A program made the translations under genes and the position numbers. This document shows, piece after piece, positions 34,318 to 43,748 of a stretch of 64,000 nucleotides of DNA (positions within the stretch are counted from its first letter, which is position 1; the number at the start of each line of letters is the position of its first letter). The notes beneath the pieces are model-generated. The model was not told the DNA's origin, made no database searches, and worked only from the letters and a program-made list of their open reading frames with translations. Source of the DNA: Sphingomonas sp. PP-CE-1G-424 (GTDB taxonomy: Bacteria > Pseudomonadota > Alphaproteobacteria > Sphingomonadales > Sphingomonadaceae); the NCBI RefSeq assembly GCF_004341085.1, contig NZ_SLXW01000001.1, positions 992,001 to 1,056,000 of the forward strand, given 5' to 3'.

Positions 34318-35040
34318 TCAGTACATGTGCTGCCCGCCATTGATGCTCAGCGTAGACCCGGTAACGAATCCGCCCTCCTCCGAACACAGGAACGCCACCC
34401 CACGCGCGATCTCGGTCGCTTGGCCAAGGCGCCCGACCGGAATCTTCGCGACGATCTTCTCCAGCACGTCGGCCGGCACCGCCGCCACCATGTCCGTATC
34501 GATATACCCAGGCGCGATTGCATTGACCGTGACGCCCGCGCGTGCGCCCTCCTGGGCCAAGGCCTTCGTGAAGCCGTGGATGCCGGACTTGGCCGCAGCA
34601 TAGTTCACCTGGCCGTATTGCCCAGCCTGCCCGTTGATCGAGCCGATGTTGACGATCCGCCCCCATTTGCGCGTGCGCATGCCGGGGAAGACGGCCTTAG
34701 CCATGTTGAAACAACCGCCAAGATTGGTGTCCATCACCTCTTTCCAATCCTGGTACGTCATCTTCAGGATGGTGCCGTCGCGGGTGATGCCGGCGTTGTT
34801 CACGACGATATCGATATCGCCCAAATCGGCGGCGACCTGCGCACAGCCCGCCTGGCACGCATCATAGTCGGCGACGTCCCACTTGTAGGCCGCAATGCCC
34901 GTGCGCTCGGTGAACTCCTTCGCGCGCGTGTCGTTGCCGGCATAGGTGGCCGCGACCGTCAGACCCATGTCCTGCAATGCGAGACTGATCGCTTCGCCGA
35001 TTCCGCGCGTACCACCGGTTACAATTGCGACGCGTGCCAT
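34318..35040 (-). CDS. phbB: Acetoacetyl-CoA reductase (SDR family)
   Basis: 240 residues. NADPH-dependent reduction of acetoacetyl-CoA to (R)-3-hydroxybutyryl-CoA, the monomer for PhaC. ARVAIVTGGTRGIGEAIS is the cofactor site, DIVVNNAGITRDG is the SDR core motif, and the catalytic Ser-Tyr-Lys are in NIGSINGQAGQYGQVNYAAAK. QAGQYGQVNY and the end GSTLSINGGQHMY are specific to PhbB rather than FabG. GAGGAGAG upstream of ATG 35040 fixes the start. It overlaps nothing; hemH ends 28 bases upstream in the same direction. Confidence 0.94.
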   Translation of the reverse strand: MARVAIVTGGTRGIGEAISLALQDMGLTVAATYAGNDTRAKEFTERTGIAAYKWDVADYDACQAGCAQVAADLGDIDIVVNNAGITRDGTILKMTYQDWKEVMDTNLGGCFNMAKAVFPGMRTRKWGRIVNIGSINGQAGQYGQVNYAAAKSGIHGFTKALAQEGARAGVTVNAIAPGYIDTDMVAAVPADVLEKIVAKIPVGRLGQATEIARGVAFLCSEEGGFVTGSTLSINGGQHMY

Positions 35041-35068
35041 CAGTCTCTCCTCAGTGTTTTGCCGAAGG

Positions 35069-36076
35069 CTAGCCAGCCCGCACCCATCCTTCAAGCTCGC
35101 GCGCCAAAATGCTGCGCAACATTTCCACGCCGACCGGGCTGTCGTTGAGGCAGGGGAGATAGGCGAAGTGCGTCCCGCCAGCCTCTTCGAAGCTCTCGCG
35201 ACCGCGGATCGACAGTTCCTCCAGCGTCTCCAAGCAATCGGCAGAGAAGCCCGGCGCGAAGATCGCGACCTTGGTCTTGCCCGCCTTGGCTAGCGCTACG
35301 AGCGTCTCGTCGGTCGCCGGCCCCAGCCACTTCTGCGGCCCGAACCGCGACTGGAACGCGATCGTCAGCTCGCGCCCCATGCGCTCGCCGAGCAACCGCG
35401 CGGTCTTCTGGCAGTGGCAGTGATACGGATCGCCCTGCTGCAACGTCCGCTTCGGCATGCCGTGGAAGCTGGCCACGATTGCGTCCGGCGTGAAGTCGAG
35501 CGCGGAGAGTCCCTCTTCGAGCGAGTCCTTCAGCGCGTCGATATAGAGCGTGTCGTCATAATAAGGCGGCAACGTGCGGATCGCCGGCTGCCAGCGCAGA
35601 CCGGCGAGATGCTTGAACGCCTTGTCGTTCGCGGTGGCGGTCGTTGCTGCGCAATATTGCGGGTAGAGCGGCGCGAGCAGGATGCGTTCGCAGCCTGCCG
35701 CCTTCATCGCGGTCAGCCGGTCCGAGATCGACGGATTGCCGTAGCGCATCGCCCAATCGACCAGCACTTCCGGACCGAACGAATCCTTCAACGCCGCGGC
35801 CTGCAACCGGGTGATCGCGGCGAGCGGCGAGCCATCCTCGCGCCAGACCTGCGAATAGGCATGCGCGGACTTTTTCGGGCGGGTGTTGAGGATGATGCCG
35901 CGCAGGATCGGCTGCCACGCGATCTGCGGGATCTCGACGACGCGCGAATCGGACAGGAACTCGCCGAGATAGCGCTTCACCGATTTCGCATCGGGGCCAT
36001 CGGGGGTGCCGAGGTTCATCAGCAACACGCCGATCTTGGGTTTCGGAATCGGGGGATGATCGGGGGGCAGGGTCAT
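35069..36076 (-). CDS. hemH: Ferrochelatase
   Basis: 335 residues. Inserts Fe2+ into protoporphyrin IX, the last step of haem synthesis; membrane-associated. KIGVLLMNLGTPDGPD at the start, the signature SFHGMPKRTLQQGDPYHCHC with the active-site histidine, and GFSADCLETLEELSIRGRE with the conserved glutamate. Cysteines in the HCHC region and the C-terminal LPCLNDS are of interest as some bacterial enzymes bind an iron-sulfur cluster. Its ATG overlaps the stop of the upstream molybdenum hydroxylase gene (ATGA), so the two are translationally coupled. Confidence 0.96.
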   Translation of the reverse strand: MTLPPDHPPIPKPKIGVLLMNLGTPDGPDAKSVKRYLGEFLSDSRVVEIPQIAWQPILRGIILNTRPKKSAHAYSQVWREDGSPLAAITRLQAAALKDSFGPEVLVDWAMRYGNPSISDRLTAMKAAGCERILLAPLYPQYCAATTATANDKAFKHLAGLRWQPAIRTLPPYYDDTLYIDALKDSLEEGLSALDFTPDAIVASFHGMPKRTLQQGDPYHCHCQKTARLLGERMGRELTIAFQSRFGPQKWLGPATDETLVALAKAGKTKVAIFAPGFSADCLETLEELSIRGRESFEEAGGTHFAYLPCLNDSPVGVEMLRSILARELEGWVRAG

Positions 36077-38259
36077 GGCGCTGGTCTTAAAGGCAAATTG
36101 CGGATGCGGAAGCCCGTTGACGCATAGAGCGCGTTGGCGATCGCCGGTGCGACCGCGGGGACGCCGAGTTCGCCGACGCCGCCGGGCGCTTCGTCGCTGC
36201 GGATCACCTCTACCGTGATATCGGGCGTGTCGGCGAGGCGGGGCAGGCCGATCGTGTCGAACCCGCGCGCGTCGGCGAGGCCGCGGGTGAAACCGGTCGA
36301 TGCGCCGAGCGCGGCGGCCATGCCGAAGATCAGCCCGCCCTCGATCTGCTGACGGACGATGTCGGGATTGATTTGCGCGCCGCAATCGACCGCGGCGACG
36401 AGCCGGTCGACGACCGGACGTTGGTCCGCGCCGATATGCGCCTCTGCCATGACGGCGATGTAGCTGCCGCGGAACGCGTGGCACGCGATTCCCTGGCCGC
36501 TACCGGCGACGCCGCCGTCCCATCCGCCGAGCGCCGCCGCAGTCGACAGGCAGCGCGCGAGTCGCGGTTCGCCGCCGAGCATGCCGATCCGGAACGACAT
36601 TGGTTCGGACTGAGCGGTGCGGGCAAGCTCGTCGAGAAAGCATTCGGTGAAGAACGCGGTGTAGCCGTGTGCGCCGCCGCGGAGGTGGCCGGTAGGGATG
36701 CCGATCTCGGCGGGGTGATGCTCGATCGCGTAGGCGGGAATGCGATAGACCGGTGTTGCGCCCGCGACGGCGTAGCGGTCGCCTTTGACGCCGATCAGTG
36801 CCGCTTCAGTTGCGAGGCCCGGCATCATCCGGCGTACCATCTCGGCGCCGGTCGAGGGGGCTGCGATGTTGGCCGACCAGCCCATGATCGCGCCGTTGGG
36901 GGCAAGCCGTGCGGCCATCTTCGCGACGGCGGGTGGGCGGTAGTGATCGTGGAGCGAATCTTTCCCGCGCGACCAGACGAGGCTGACCGGGCGTCTTAGC
37001 TTTACCGCCAGCACTGCCGCCTGTTCGGCGACATCGTGTTCGAGTGCGGCGCCGAACGATCCGCCGATCAGCATCGGGTGGACGACGACGGCGTCCTCGC
37101 TGAGGCCCGCCGCGCGCGCTGCTGCCGATCGTGCGAGTCCCGGTGCTTGCGTCGCGAGCCAGAGTTCGAGGCGGCCGTTGGAAAAGGAGGCGGTCGCGCT
37201 GCGGGTTTCGATCGCCGCGTGCAGGCCGAGGCCGGCGCGATAGGTTGCGGTGACGAGCTTGGCGCCCTGGAAGGTCGTGGCGACGTCGCCCGCGGACGCC
37301 ATCTGCGTGCCGGGACGGGCTAGCGCCGCGTCGAGTGCCGCGTCGATCGACCTGGTATCGGGGAGCGGGGCGTCGTTCTCGAACCGCGGGGCGAGCGCGT
37401 CGAGCGCCTTTTGCGCGGCCCACCCTGTCGTCGCGACGGCCGCGACCCAGCGCGGGTTCTCGACTACCGACAACACGCCGCGGATGCGGTCGGCGGCGGC
37501 GCGGTCGACCTTCGTCAGGCGAGCGCCGACCGGGCCCTGGCGGATCGCGGCGTGGACCATGTCGGCAAGGCGGACGTCGCCTGCGAAGTTGGCCGAGCCG
37601 TCGACTTTCGAGGGGGTGTCGAGGCGGGGGACCGATTTGCCGACTAGCTTGCCTGCACCCTGGATACCGAGCGGGAGGGGATCGGGGAGGGCGAACTTCG
37701 CGGCCTCCTCGGCGAGTTCGGCGAAGCGGATGCGCTTGGTTTGGTAGGTGCAGAAGCCGGCGTCGACATTGACCTGGGTCCAGTCGGCGTCCCAGCGCTT
37801 GGCGGCCGCCATGCAGAGCAGCGCGCGGGCGCCTGCGCCGGCCTCGCGACAGGCTTGCTCGAACATCCGGATCGAGCTCGATCCGCCGGTCAGCATCGGT
37901 GGTTGCGGGGTGCCTTGCGGGAGGCGGTCGAACAGGCCTTCGAATAGGTCGTGCGTGCCGATTGGGTTGGCGTAGAGCGGGTTGAGGGGGGCGGGCTCGA
38001 CGCCGATCGTGCGCCAGTCCGCGCCGAGCTCGTCCGCGACGATCTGGGGGAGGGTCGTGTAGACGCCCTGGCCGTGCTCGACCTGCGGGACGGCGACGGT
38101 GACGTGGCCGTCGGTGCCGATCTTGAGCCACGCGCCGAACGGGGTTTCGCCGGGGTTGGCGACGAGGTTTGGGGCGTAGCTGCGTGGCCACAGACCCCAG
38201 GCGACGACGAGCCCGATCCCTGCGCCGCCGCCGACGAGTATGCTGCGCCTGTTGATCAT
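36073..38259 (-). CDS. Molybdopterin-binding aldehyde/isoquinoline oxidoreductase large subunit (IorB-like)
   Basis: 728 residues. The N-terminus MINRRSILVGGGAGIGLVVAW is a twin-arginine-type signal anchor. The body has the xanthine-dehydrogenase-family molybdopterin domains in the IorB arrangement: VAVPQVEHGQGVYTTLPQIV, MLTGGSSSIRMFEQACREAG, IGGSFGAALEHDVAEQAAVL, RGGAHGYTAFFTECFLDELA and the catalytic glutamate in GGVGELGVPAVAPAIANAL. IorB works with a two-cluster [2Fe-2S] subunit (IorA) and usually a cytochrome; neither is next to it. Substrate unknown. Its stop overlaps the hemH start. Confidence 0.87.
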   Translation of the reverse strand: MINRRSILVGGGAGIGLVVAWGLWPRSYAPNLVANPGETPFGAWLKIGTDGHVTVAVPQVEHGQGVYTTLPQIVADELGADWRTIGVEPAPLNPLYANPIGTHDLFEGLFDRLPQGTPQPPMLTGGSSSIRMFEQACREAGAGARALLCMAAAKRWDADWTQVNVDAGFCTYQTKRIRFAELAEEAAKFALPDPLPLGIQGAGKLVGKSVPRLDTPSKVDGSANFAGDVRLADMVHAAIRQGPVGARLTKVDRAAADRIRGVLSVVENPRWVAAVATTGWAAQKALDALAPRFENDAPLPDTRSIDAALDAALARPGTQMASAGDVATTFQGAKLVTATYRAGLGLHAAIETRSATASFSNGRLELWLATQAPGLARSAAARAAGLSEDAVVVHPMLIGGSFGAALEHDVAEQAAVLAVKLRRPVSLVWSRGKDSLHDHYRPPAVAKMAARLAPNGAIMGWSANIAAPSTGAEMVRRMMPGLATEAALIGVKGDRYAVAGATPVYRIPAYAIEHHPAEIGIPTGHLRGGAHGYTAFFTECFLDELARTAQSEPMSFRIGMLGGEPRLARCLSTAAALGGWDGGVAGSGQGIACHAFRGSYIAVMAEAHIGADQRPVVDRLVAAVDCGAQINPDIVRQQIEGGLIFGMAAALGASTGFTRGLADARGFDTIGLPRLADTPDITVEVIRSDEAPGGVGELGVPAVAPAIANALYASTGFRIRNLPLRPAP

Positions 38260-38270
38260 GGAGTGGCTCT

Positions 38271-38416
38271 AATCCTTCTCCCCCACGGGGAGAAGGTGGC
38301 GCGAAGCGGCGGATGAGGGGGAGTGGGTCTCCGGGGCCGTGCCTGGAGTCTCACCGCCCCTCTCCCTTCCGTCGCCAAGCGGCTCCTCCCTCCCTCTCCC
38401 CGGAGGGGCGAGGAAC
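38271..38416. repeat. REPIN-like inverted repeat, family H
   Basis: Left unit CCTTCTCCCCCACGGGGAGA with tail ending GGATGAGGGGGA; the right unit is inverted but degenerate (CCCCTCTCCC ... TCCCTCTCCCCGGAGGGGCG). Same hairpin-plus-tail scheme as family F. It ends at the stop of the acyl-CoA synthetase gene. Confidence 0.8.
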
Positions 38417-38417
38417 T

Positions 38418-40106
<1,689 letters not shown>

Positions 40107-40173
40107 ATCGCTCTCCTACTTGGTCTTATCGTTATCGGCCTTTATGCAGGGGCGAACGCGTGGGGAAAAGCCT

Positions 40174-41079
40174 TTGATCCTGTCGACCATCACCGCCGCT
40201 GCGGGTGCCGTAGCGCCTGCCGTCGGCAGTCACATCCGCTTCGAGGATCTGGGGCTGCACCCCGACGTCTTCTCGATCGGGTTCTTCACGCTGCGCTGGT
40301 ACAGCCTCGCCTATATTGGCGGGATCCTGCTCGGCTGGTGGTATCTGCTGAAGCTGCTCGCCCAGCCCGGCGCACCGATGGCGCGGCGGCATGCCGACGA
40401 CCTCGTATTCTACGCGACGCTCGGGATCATCCTCGGCGGGCGCCTTGGTTACGTGATCTTCTACGCGCCCGAGATGTTCCTGCATCCCTTGCGCATCTTC
40501 CGGCTGTGGGACGGCGGGATGTCGTTCCACGGCGGGGTGATCGGCACGTCGATCGGGCTGATCCTGTTCGCGCGGAAGCATCAGCTCAACTGGTTGCGCG
40601 TGCACGATTATATCGCGTGCTGTGTGCCGTTCGGGCTGTTCTTCGGGCGGCTGGCGAACTTCGTGAATGGCGAGCTGTGGGGCAAGCCGACCGACGTTGC
40701 GTGGGGGATCATCTTCGAGCGCACCGTGCCGTTCGGGATGGTCGAGCCGGCGCGGCATCCAAGCCAGCTGTACGAGGCCGGGCTGGAGGGTATCGTCCTG
40801 TTCGCGCTGCTGTGGTTCGCGTTCTGGAAGACCAAGGCGCGGTACGATCCGGGCAAGCTCGTCGGGTTGTTCGTGCTGGGGTACGGGATCGCGCGGTTTA
40901 CCGTCGAGTTCTTCCGCGAGCCGGATTCGCAGCTGCGGGCGTTTGCCGAGCATACCGGGCTGCACATGGGGCAGTGGCTGTGCGTGCCGATGATCATTGG
41001 CGGCGGGTATCTGGTGGCGACGTCGGCCAAGCGCCGCGTGCGGGTCGAGTCGATCGCGGGAACGGCGAGCGTCGCTTAA
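40174..41079 (+). CDS. lgt: Prolipoprotein diacylglyceryl transferase
   Basis: 301 residues. Transfers diacylglycerol from phosphatidylglycerol to the lipobox cysteine of prolipoproteins, in the inner membrane. Seven membrane helices. The signature [13 protein letters not shown] is present, as are [29 protein letters not shown] and [14 protein letters not shown]. The TTG at 40174 with GGGGAAAAG upstream is preferred; an ATG at 40144 would add ten residues. First gene of the lgt - midA - GNAT - pgeF group, an order common in alphaproteobacteria. Confidence 0.95.
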   Translation: MILSTITAAAGAVAPAVGSHIRFEDLGLHPDVFSIGFFTLRWYSLAYIGGILLGWWYLLKLLAQPGAPMARRHADDLVFYATLGIILGGRLGYVIFYAPEMFLHPLRIFRLWDGGMSFHGGVIGTSIGLILFARKHQLNWLRVHDYIACCVPFGLFFGRLANFVNGELWGKPTDVAWGIIFERTVPFGMVEPARHPSQLYEAGLEGIVLFALLWFAFWKTKARYDPGKLVGLFVLGYGIARFTVEFFREPDSQLRAFAEHTGLHMGQWLCVPMIIGGGYLVATSAKRRVRVESIAGTASVA

Positions 41080-41080
41080 C

Positions 41081-41184
41081 GCCCCTCCCGCTTGCGGGAG
41101 GGGTTGGGGGAGGGCATGGCCGCAAATGTCATGGCCAACGATAATCCAGCCCCTCCCCTAACCCCTCCCGCAAGCGGAAGGGGA
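41081..41184. repeat. REPIN-like inverted repeat running into the midA reading frame
   Basis: Left unit CCCCTCCCGCTTGCGGGAGG followed by TTGGGGGAGGG; the right unit is inverted (CCCTCCCCTAACCCCTCCCG, then CAAGCGGAAGGGG). The spacer is only about 44 bases and contains two candidate start codons of the next gene. The right unit is translated as the Pro-rich N-terminus of that protein. Confidence 0.85.
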
Positions 41185-42219
41185 ATAGACACCGCCCTCC
41201 CAGAACGCCTCGCCCGCGCGGTCGCGCTCGCAGGCCCGATTCCCGTCGCGCAGTATATGGCGGCGGCGAACGCGCACTATTATGCGACGCGCGACCCGTT
41301 GGGGGCGGGGGGCGATTTCACCACTGCGCCCGAGATCAGCCAGATGTTCGGCGAGCTTGTCGGTTTGTGGTGCGCGGATCTTTGGGATCGCGCTGGCCGC
41401 CCCGAGGTGGCTTGGGTCGAACTCGGGCCGGGTCGCGGGACGCTGGCGGCCGATGCCGCGCGGGCAATGGCGAAGGCGGGGCTGGAGCCGCCGGTTCATT
41501 TCGTCGAGACCAGTCCGGCGCTGCGTAAAGCTCAAGCCGAGCGCGTGCCTGCTGCCACTTGGCACGACGCGATCGATACGTTGCCGACCGATCGCCCGCT
41601 GATCATCGTCGCCAACGAGTTCTTCGACGCGCTGCCGATCCGGCAGTTGGTGAAGCGCGAGCAGTGGCATGAACGGCTCGTCGCGGCACAGGACCTGCTG
41701 TTCCTGCCGATCGCCGGCAAGCCGCTCCCGGATGCTGTCATCCCCGAACCGTTTCGCGACGCGCCCGCCGGCTCGATCCTCGAAACCTCGCCTGCAGCCG
41801 TGACGATCATTCGCGGTCTCGCCAAGCGGATCGCCGCGCAGGGCGGTGCGCTGATCGCGGTTGACTATGGCTATGAGGGGCCGGCGCTCGGCGACACGTT
41901 GCAGGCGGTGCGCGGGCATGCGTTCGCCAATCCGTTCGAGGCGCCCGGCGAGCACGACCTGACCGCGCATGTCGACTTCACCACGCTCGCTGCGGCAGCA
42001 CAGGCCGAGGGCGCGGTCGCGTGGGGGCCGGTGACGCAGCGCGACCTGCTCGGTGCGCTCGGCATCGATTCGCGGACGTCGGCGCTCGCCAAGGCGTCGC
42101 CTGCGCGGGCGGAGGCATTGGCAGCGGATCGAAGGAGGTTGATGGACGATATGGGCACGCTTTTCAAAGCGCTGGCGATCACCGCGCCGACTTGGCCGAC
42201 GCCGGCGGTGTTTGCATGA
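41116..42219 (+). CDS. SAM-dependent methyltransferase, MidA / NDUFAF7 family (DUF185)
   Basis: 367 residues from ATG 41116. The core (from about residue 30) has IPVAQYMAAANAHYYATRD, GGDFTTAPEISQMFGELVGLW, VELGPGRGTLAADAARAM and ANEFFDALPIRQLV, all diagnostic of the family. The mitochondrial homologue methylates an arginine of complex I subunit NDUFS2; a matching role here is inference. Starts at 41092, 41116 and 41131 are all in frame; 41116 follows GGGGGAGGG, which belongs to the repeat. Residues about 11-25 (PPLTPPASGRG) are translated from the repeat. It overlaps the GNAT gene by ATGA. Confidence 0.9.
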   Translation: MAANVMANDNPAPPLTPPASGRGIDTALPERLARAVALAGPIPVAQYMAAANAHYYATRDPLGAGGDFTTAPEISQMFGELVGLWCADLWDRAGRPEVAWVELGPGRGTLAADAARAMAKAGLEPPVHFVETSPALRKAQAERVPAATWHDAIDTLPTDRPLIIVANEFFDALPIRQLVKREQWHERLVAAQDLLFLPIAGKPLPDAVIPEPFRDAPAGSILETSPAAVTIIRGLAKRIAAQGGALIAVDYGYEGPALGDTLQAVRGHAFANPFEAPGEHDLTAHVDFTTLAAAAQAEGAVAWGPVTQRDLLGALGIDSRTSALAKASPARAEALAADRRRLMDDMGTLFKALAITAPTWPTPAVFA

Positions 42220-42728
42220 TCGCCTATCGGCATGCCGTGCCCACTGATGGCGCAGAACTCGCCGCGATGGCGAAGCGGTCTTTCACCGACACGTTCGGTA
42301 CGCTGTACCGGCCTGAAGACCTTGCAGCGTTCCTGGAGCAGACGTTCGGCGAAAAGGGTCTTCCGGCACAGCTGTCCGACCCTGCCTTCACGGTGCGTGT
42401 CGCGGTGGACGAGGCGGGTGCGATCGTCGGGTTTGCGAAGATCGGCCCGGTGGCGTTTCCAGGCGATTGGCCGGCGACGGCGATCGAGCTTCACCAGCTT
42501 TATGTGCGGGGTGACCAGCATGGCGCGGGTGTCGGCCCTGCGTTGATGGACTGGGCGATCGATGTTGCGCGCGCCGATGGGCGGACGGAGATGATCCTCA
42601 GCGTGTATGTGGATAACCACCGGGCTCACCGGTTCTATCAGCGGTACGGCTTTGTCGAGATCGGGCGGTATGTGTTCATGGTCGGGCAGCAGCCTGATGA
42701 TGACCGGATCATGCGGCTTGTGCTGTGA
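42216..42728 (+). CDS. GNAT-family N-acetyltransferase
   Basis: 170 residues. AELAAMAKRSFTDTFGTLY opening, then strand 4 ELHQLYVRGDQHGAGVGPALMDWAI with the acetyl-CoA binding loop (Q-x-x-G-x-G/A-like HGAGVG), and the C-terminal VDNHRAHRFYQRYGFVEIG, a typical GNAT end. Substrate unknown; it resembles the spermine/diamine-type and ribosomal-protein-like acetyltransferases. Translationally coupled to midA by ATGA, and separated from pgeF by a REPIN. Confidence 0.9.
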   Translation: MIAYRHAVPTDGAELAAMAKRSFTDTFGTLYRPEDLAAFLEQTFGEKGLPAQLSDPAFTVRVAVDEAGAIVGFAKIGPVAFPGDWPATAIELHQLYVRGDQHGAGVGPALMDWAIDVARADGRTEMILSVYVDNHRAHRFYQRYGFVEIGRYVFMVGQQPDDDRIMRLVL

Positions 42729-42765
42729 TGCTCGATGCCTCCAGAGATATCGTAGCGAAAGGCCG

Positions 42766-42869
42766 CCACCCCGGCGGAGGCCGGGGCCCAGTTGGAAAGG
42801 TCTTGGTAACGGCGCGATGCCTGCTGTTTGGAACGTCACCCAACTGGGCCCCGGCCTCCGCCGGGGTGG
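42766..42869. repeat. REPIN-like inverted repeat, family D, copy 2
   Basis: CCACCCCGGCGGAGGCCGGG with its inverted copy; inner tails CCCAGTTGG and CCAACTGGG. It separates the GNAT gene from pgeF inside the lgt group and ends 28 bases before the pgeF start. Confidence 0.92.
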
Positions 42870-42897
42870 GGATGTGTTTGATGTTGGGTGCCCTAAA

Positions 42898-43671
42898 ATG
42901 ACCATCGACCTCATCCGCGCGAAGGCGCTTGGCGACATTCCGCATGGCTTTCTCGGCCGGCGTGGCGGCGTCTCGACCGAGGCGTATGCGAGCCTCAATG
43001 TCGGCATCGGGTCCGACGACGACCCCGCCGCCATTGCTCAGAACCGCCGTCGCGCTACCGAAGCCGTTCTCCCCGGCGCGAAGCTCGTCGGCCTCTACCA
43101 GGTCCATTCCGCCGACGCGGTCACCGTCATCGAACCGTTCGACGACGCGATCCGTCCGCATGCCGATGCGCTGGTCACCAATCGTCCCGGCCTCGCGCTC
43201 GGCATCCTCACCGCGGACTGCGCACCCGTATTGTTCGCCGACGCGCACGTCGGCGTCGTTGCCGCAGCCCATGCTGGCTGGAAAGGCGCGCTCGGCGGCG
43301 TCACCGATGCGACGATCCTCGCGATGGAGGCGATCGGTGCGCACCGCGACCGGATCGTCGCTGCGGTCGGGCCGTGCATCGCGCGTGCCAGCTACGAGGT
43401 CGACGACGGCTTCATCCGGCGGTTCTGCGAAGCAGATCCGGAGAACGAGCGCTTCTTCGCGGACGGTCGCGCCGTCGAGAACAGGGGCGATCATTACCAG
43501 TTCGACCTGGAGGCCTATGTCGTCAGCCGGCTCGCGGTCGCCGGGATCGGTCGGATCGAGGCGCTCGGGCTCGACACCTACGCCGATGACGATCGCTTTT
43601 TCAGCTATCGGCGCGCGACCCATCGCGGCGAGCCCTCCTATGGGCGTCAGATCAGCATCATCGGCCTGTAA
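42898..43671 (+). CDS. pgeF: Purine nucleoside phosphorylase / polyphenol oxidase, YfiH (PgeF) family
   Basis: 257 residues. HGFLGRRGGVSTEAYASLNVG at the start, then the metal-binding residues in YQVHSADAV, GILTADCAPVLFAD and AAHAGWKGALGGV. Members act as purine nucleoside phosphorylases/adenosine deaminases or peptidoglycan-editing factors; the old laccase name is doubtful. The ATG at 42898 begins right after the REPIN; no strong ribosome site is visible. It belongs with lgt and midA by conserved order. Confidence 0.93.
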   Translation: MTIDLIRAKALGDIPHGFLGRRGGVSTEAYASLNVGIGSDDDPAAIAQNRRRATEAVLPGAKLVGLYQVHSADAVTVIEPFDDAIRPHADALVTNRPGLALGILTADCAPVLFADAHVGVVAAAHAGWKGALGGVTDATILAMEAIGAHRDRIVAAVGPCIARASYEVDDGFIRRFCEADPENERFFADGRAVENRGDHYQFDLEAYVVSRLAVAGIGRIEALGLDTYADDDRFFSYRRATHRGEPSYGRQISIIGL

Positions 43672-43748
43672 CGGCTCCCAAAGCCTGCGCCGGTCGTTTA
43701 GGCTCCGCACATCGGCTCGCATAAGACGGGCCACGCAGGAGCATATTG

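Noticed and set aside
36806..38191. A 461-codon minus-strand frame within the molybdenum hydroxylase gene
   Set aside because: Out-of-frame, Arg-rich reading; the true frame holds the conserved molybdopterin motifs.
43672..43748. Possible SAM riboswitch ahead of the Cys/Met-metabolism enzyme
   Set aside because: The 77-base leader shows no SAM-II or SAH aptamer pattern that I can recognise by eye.
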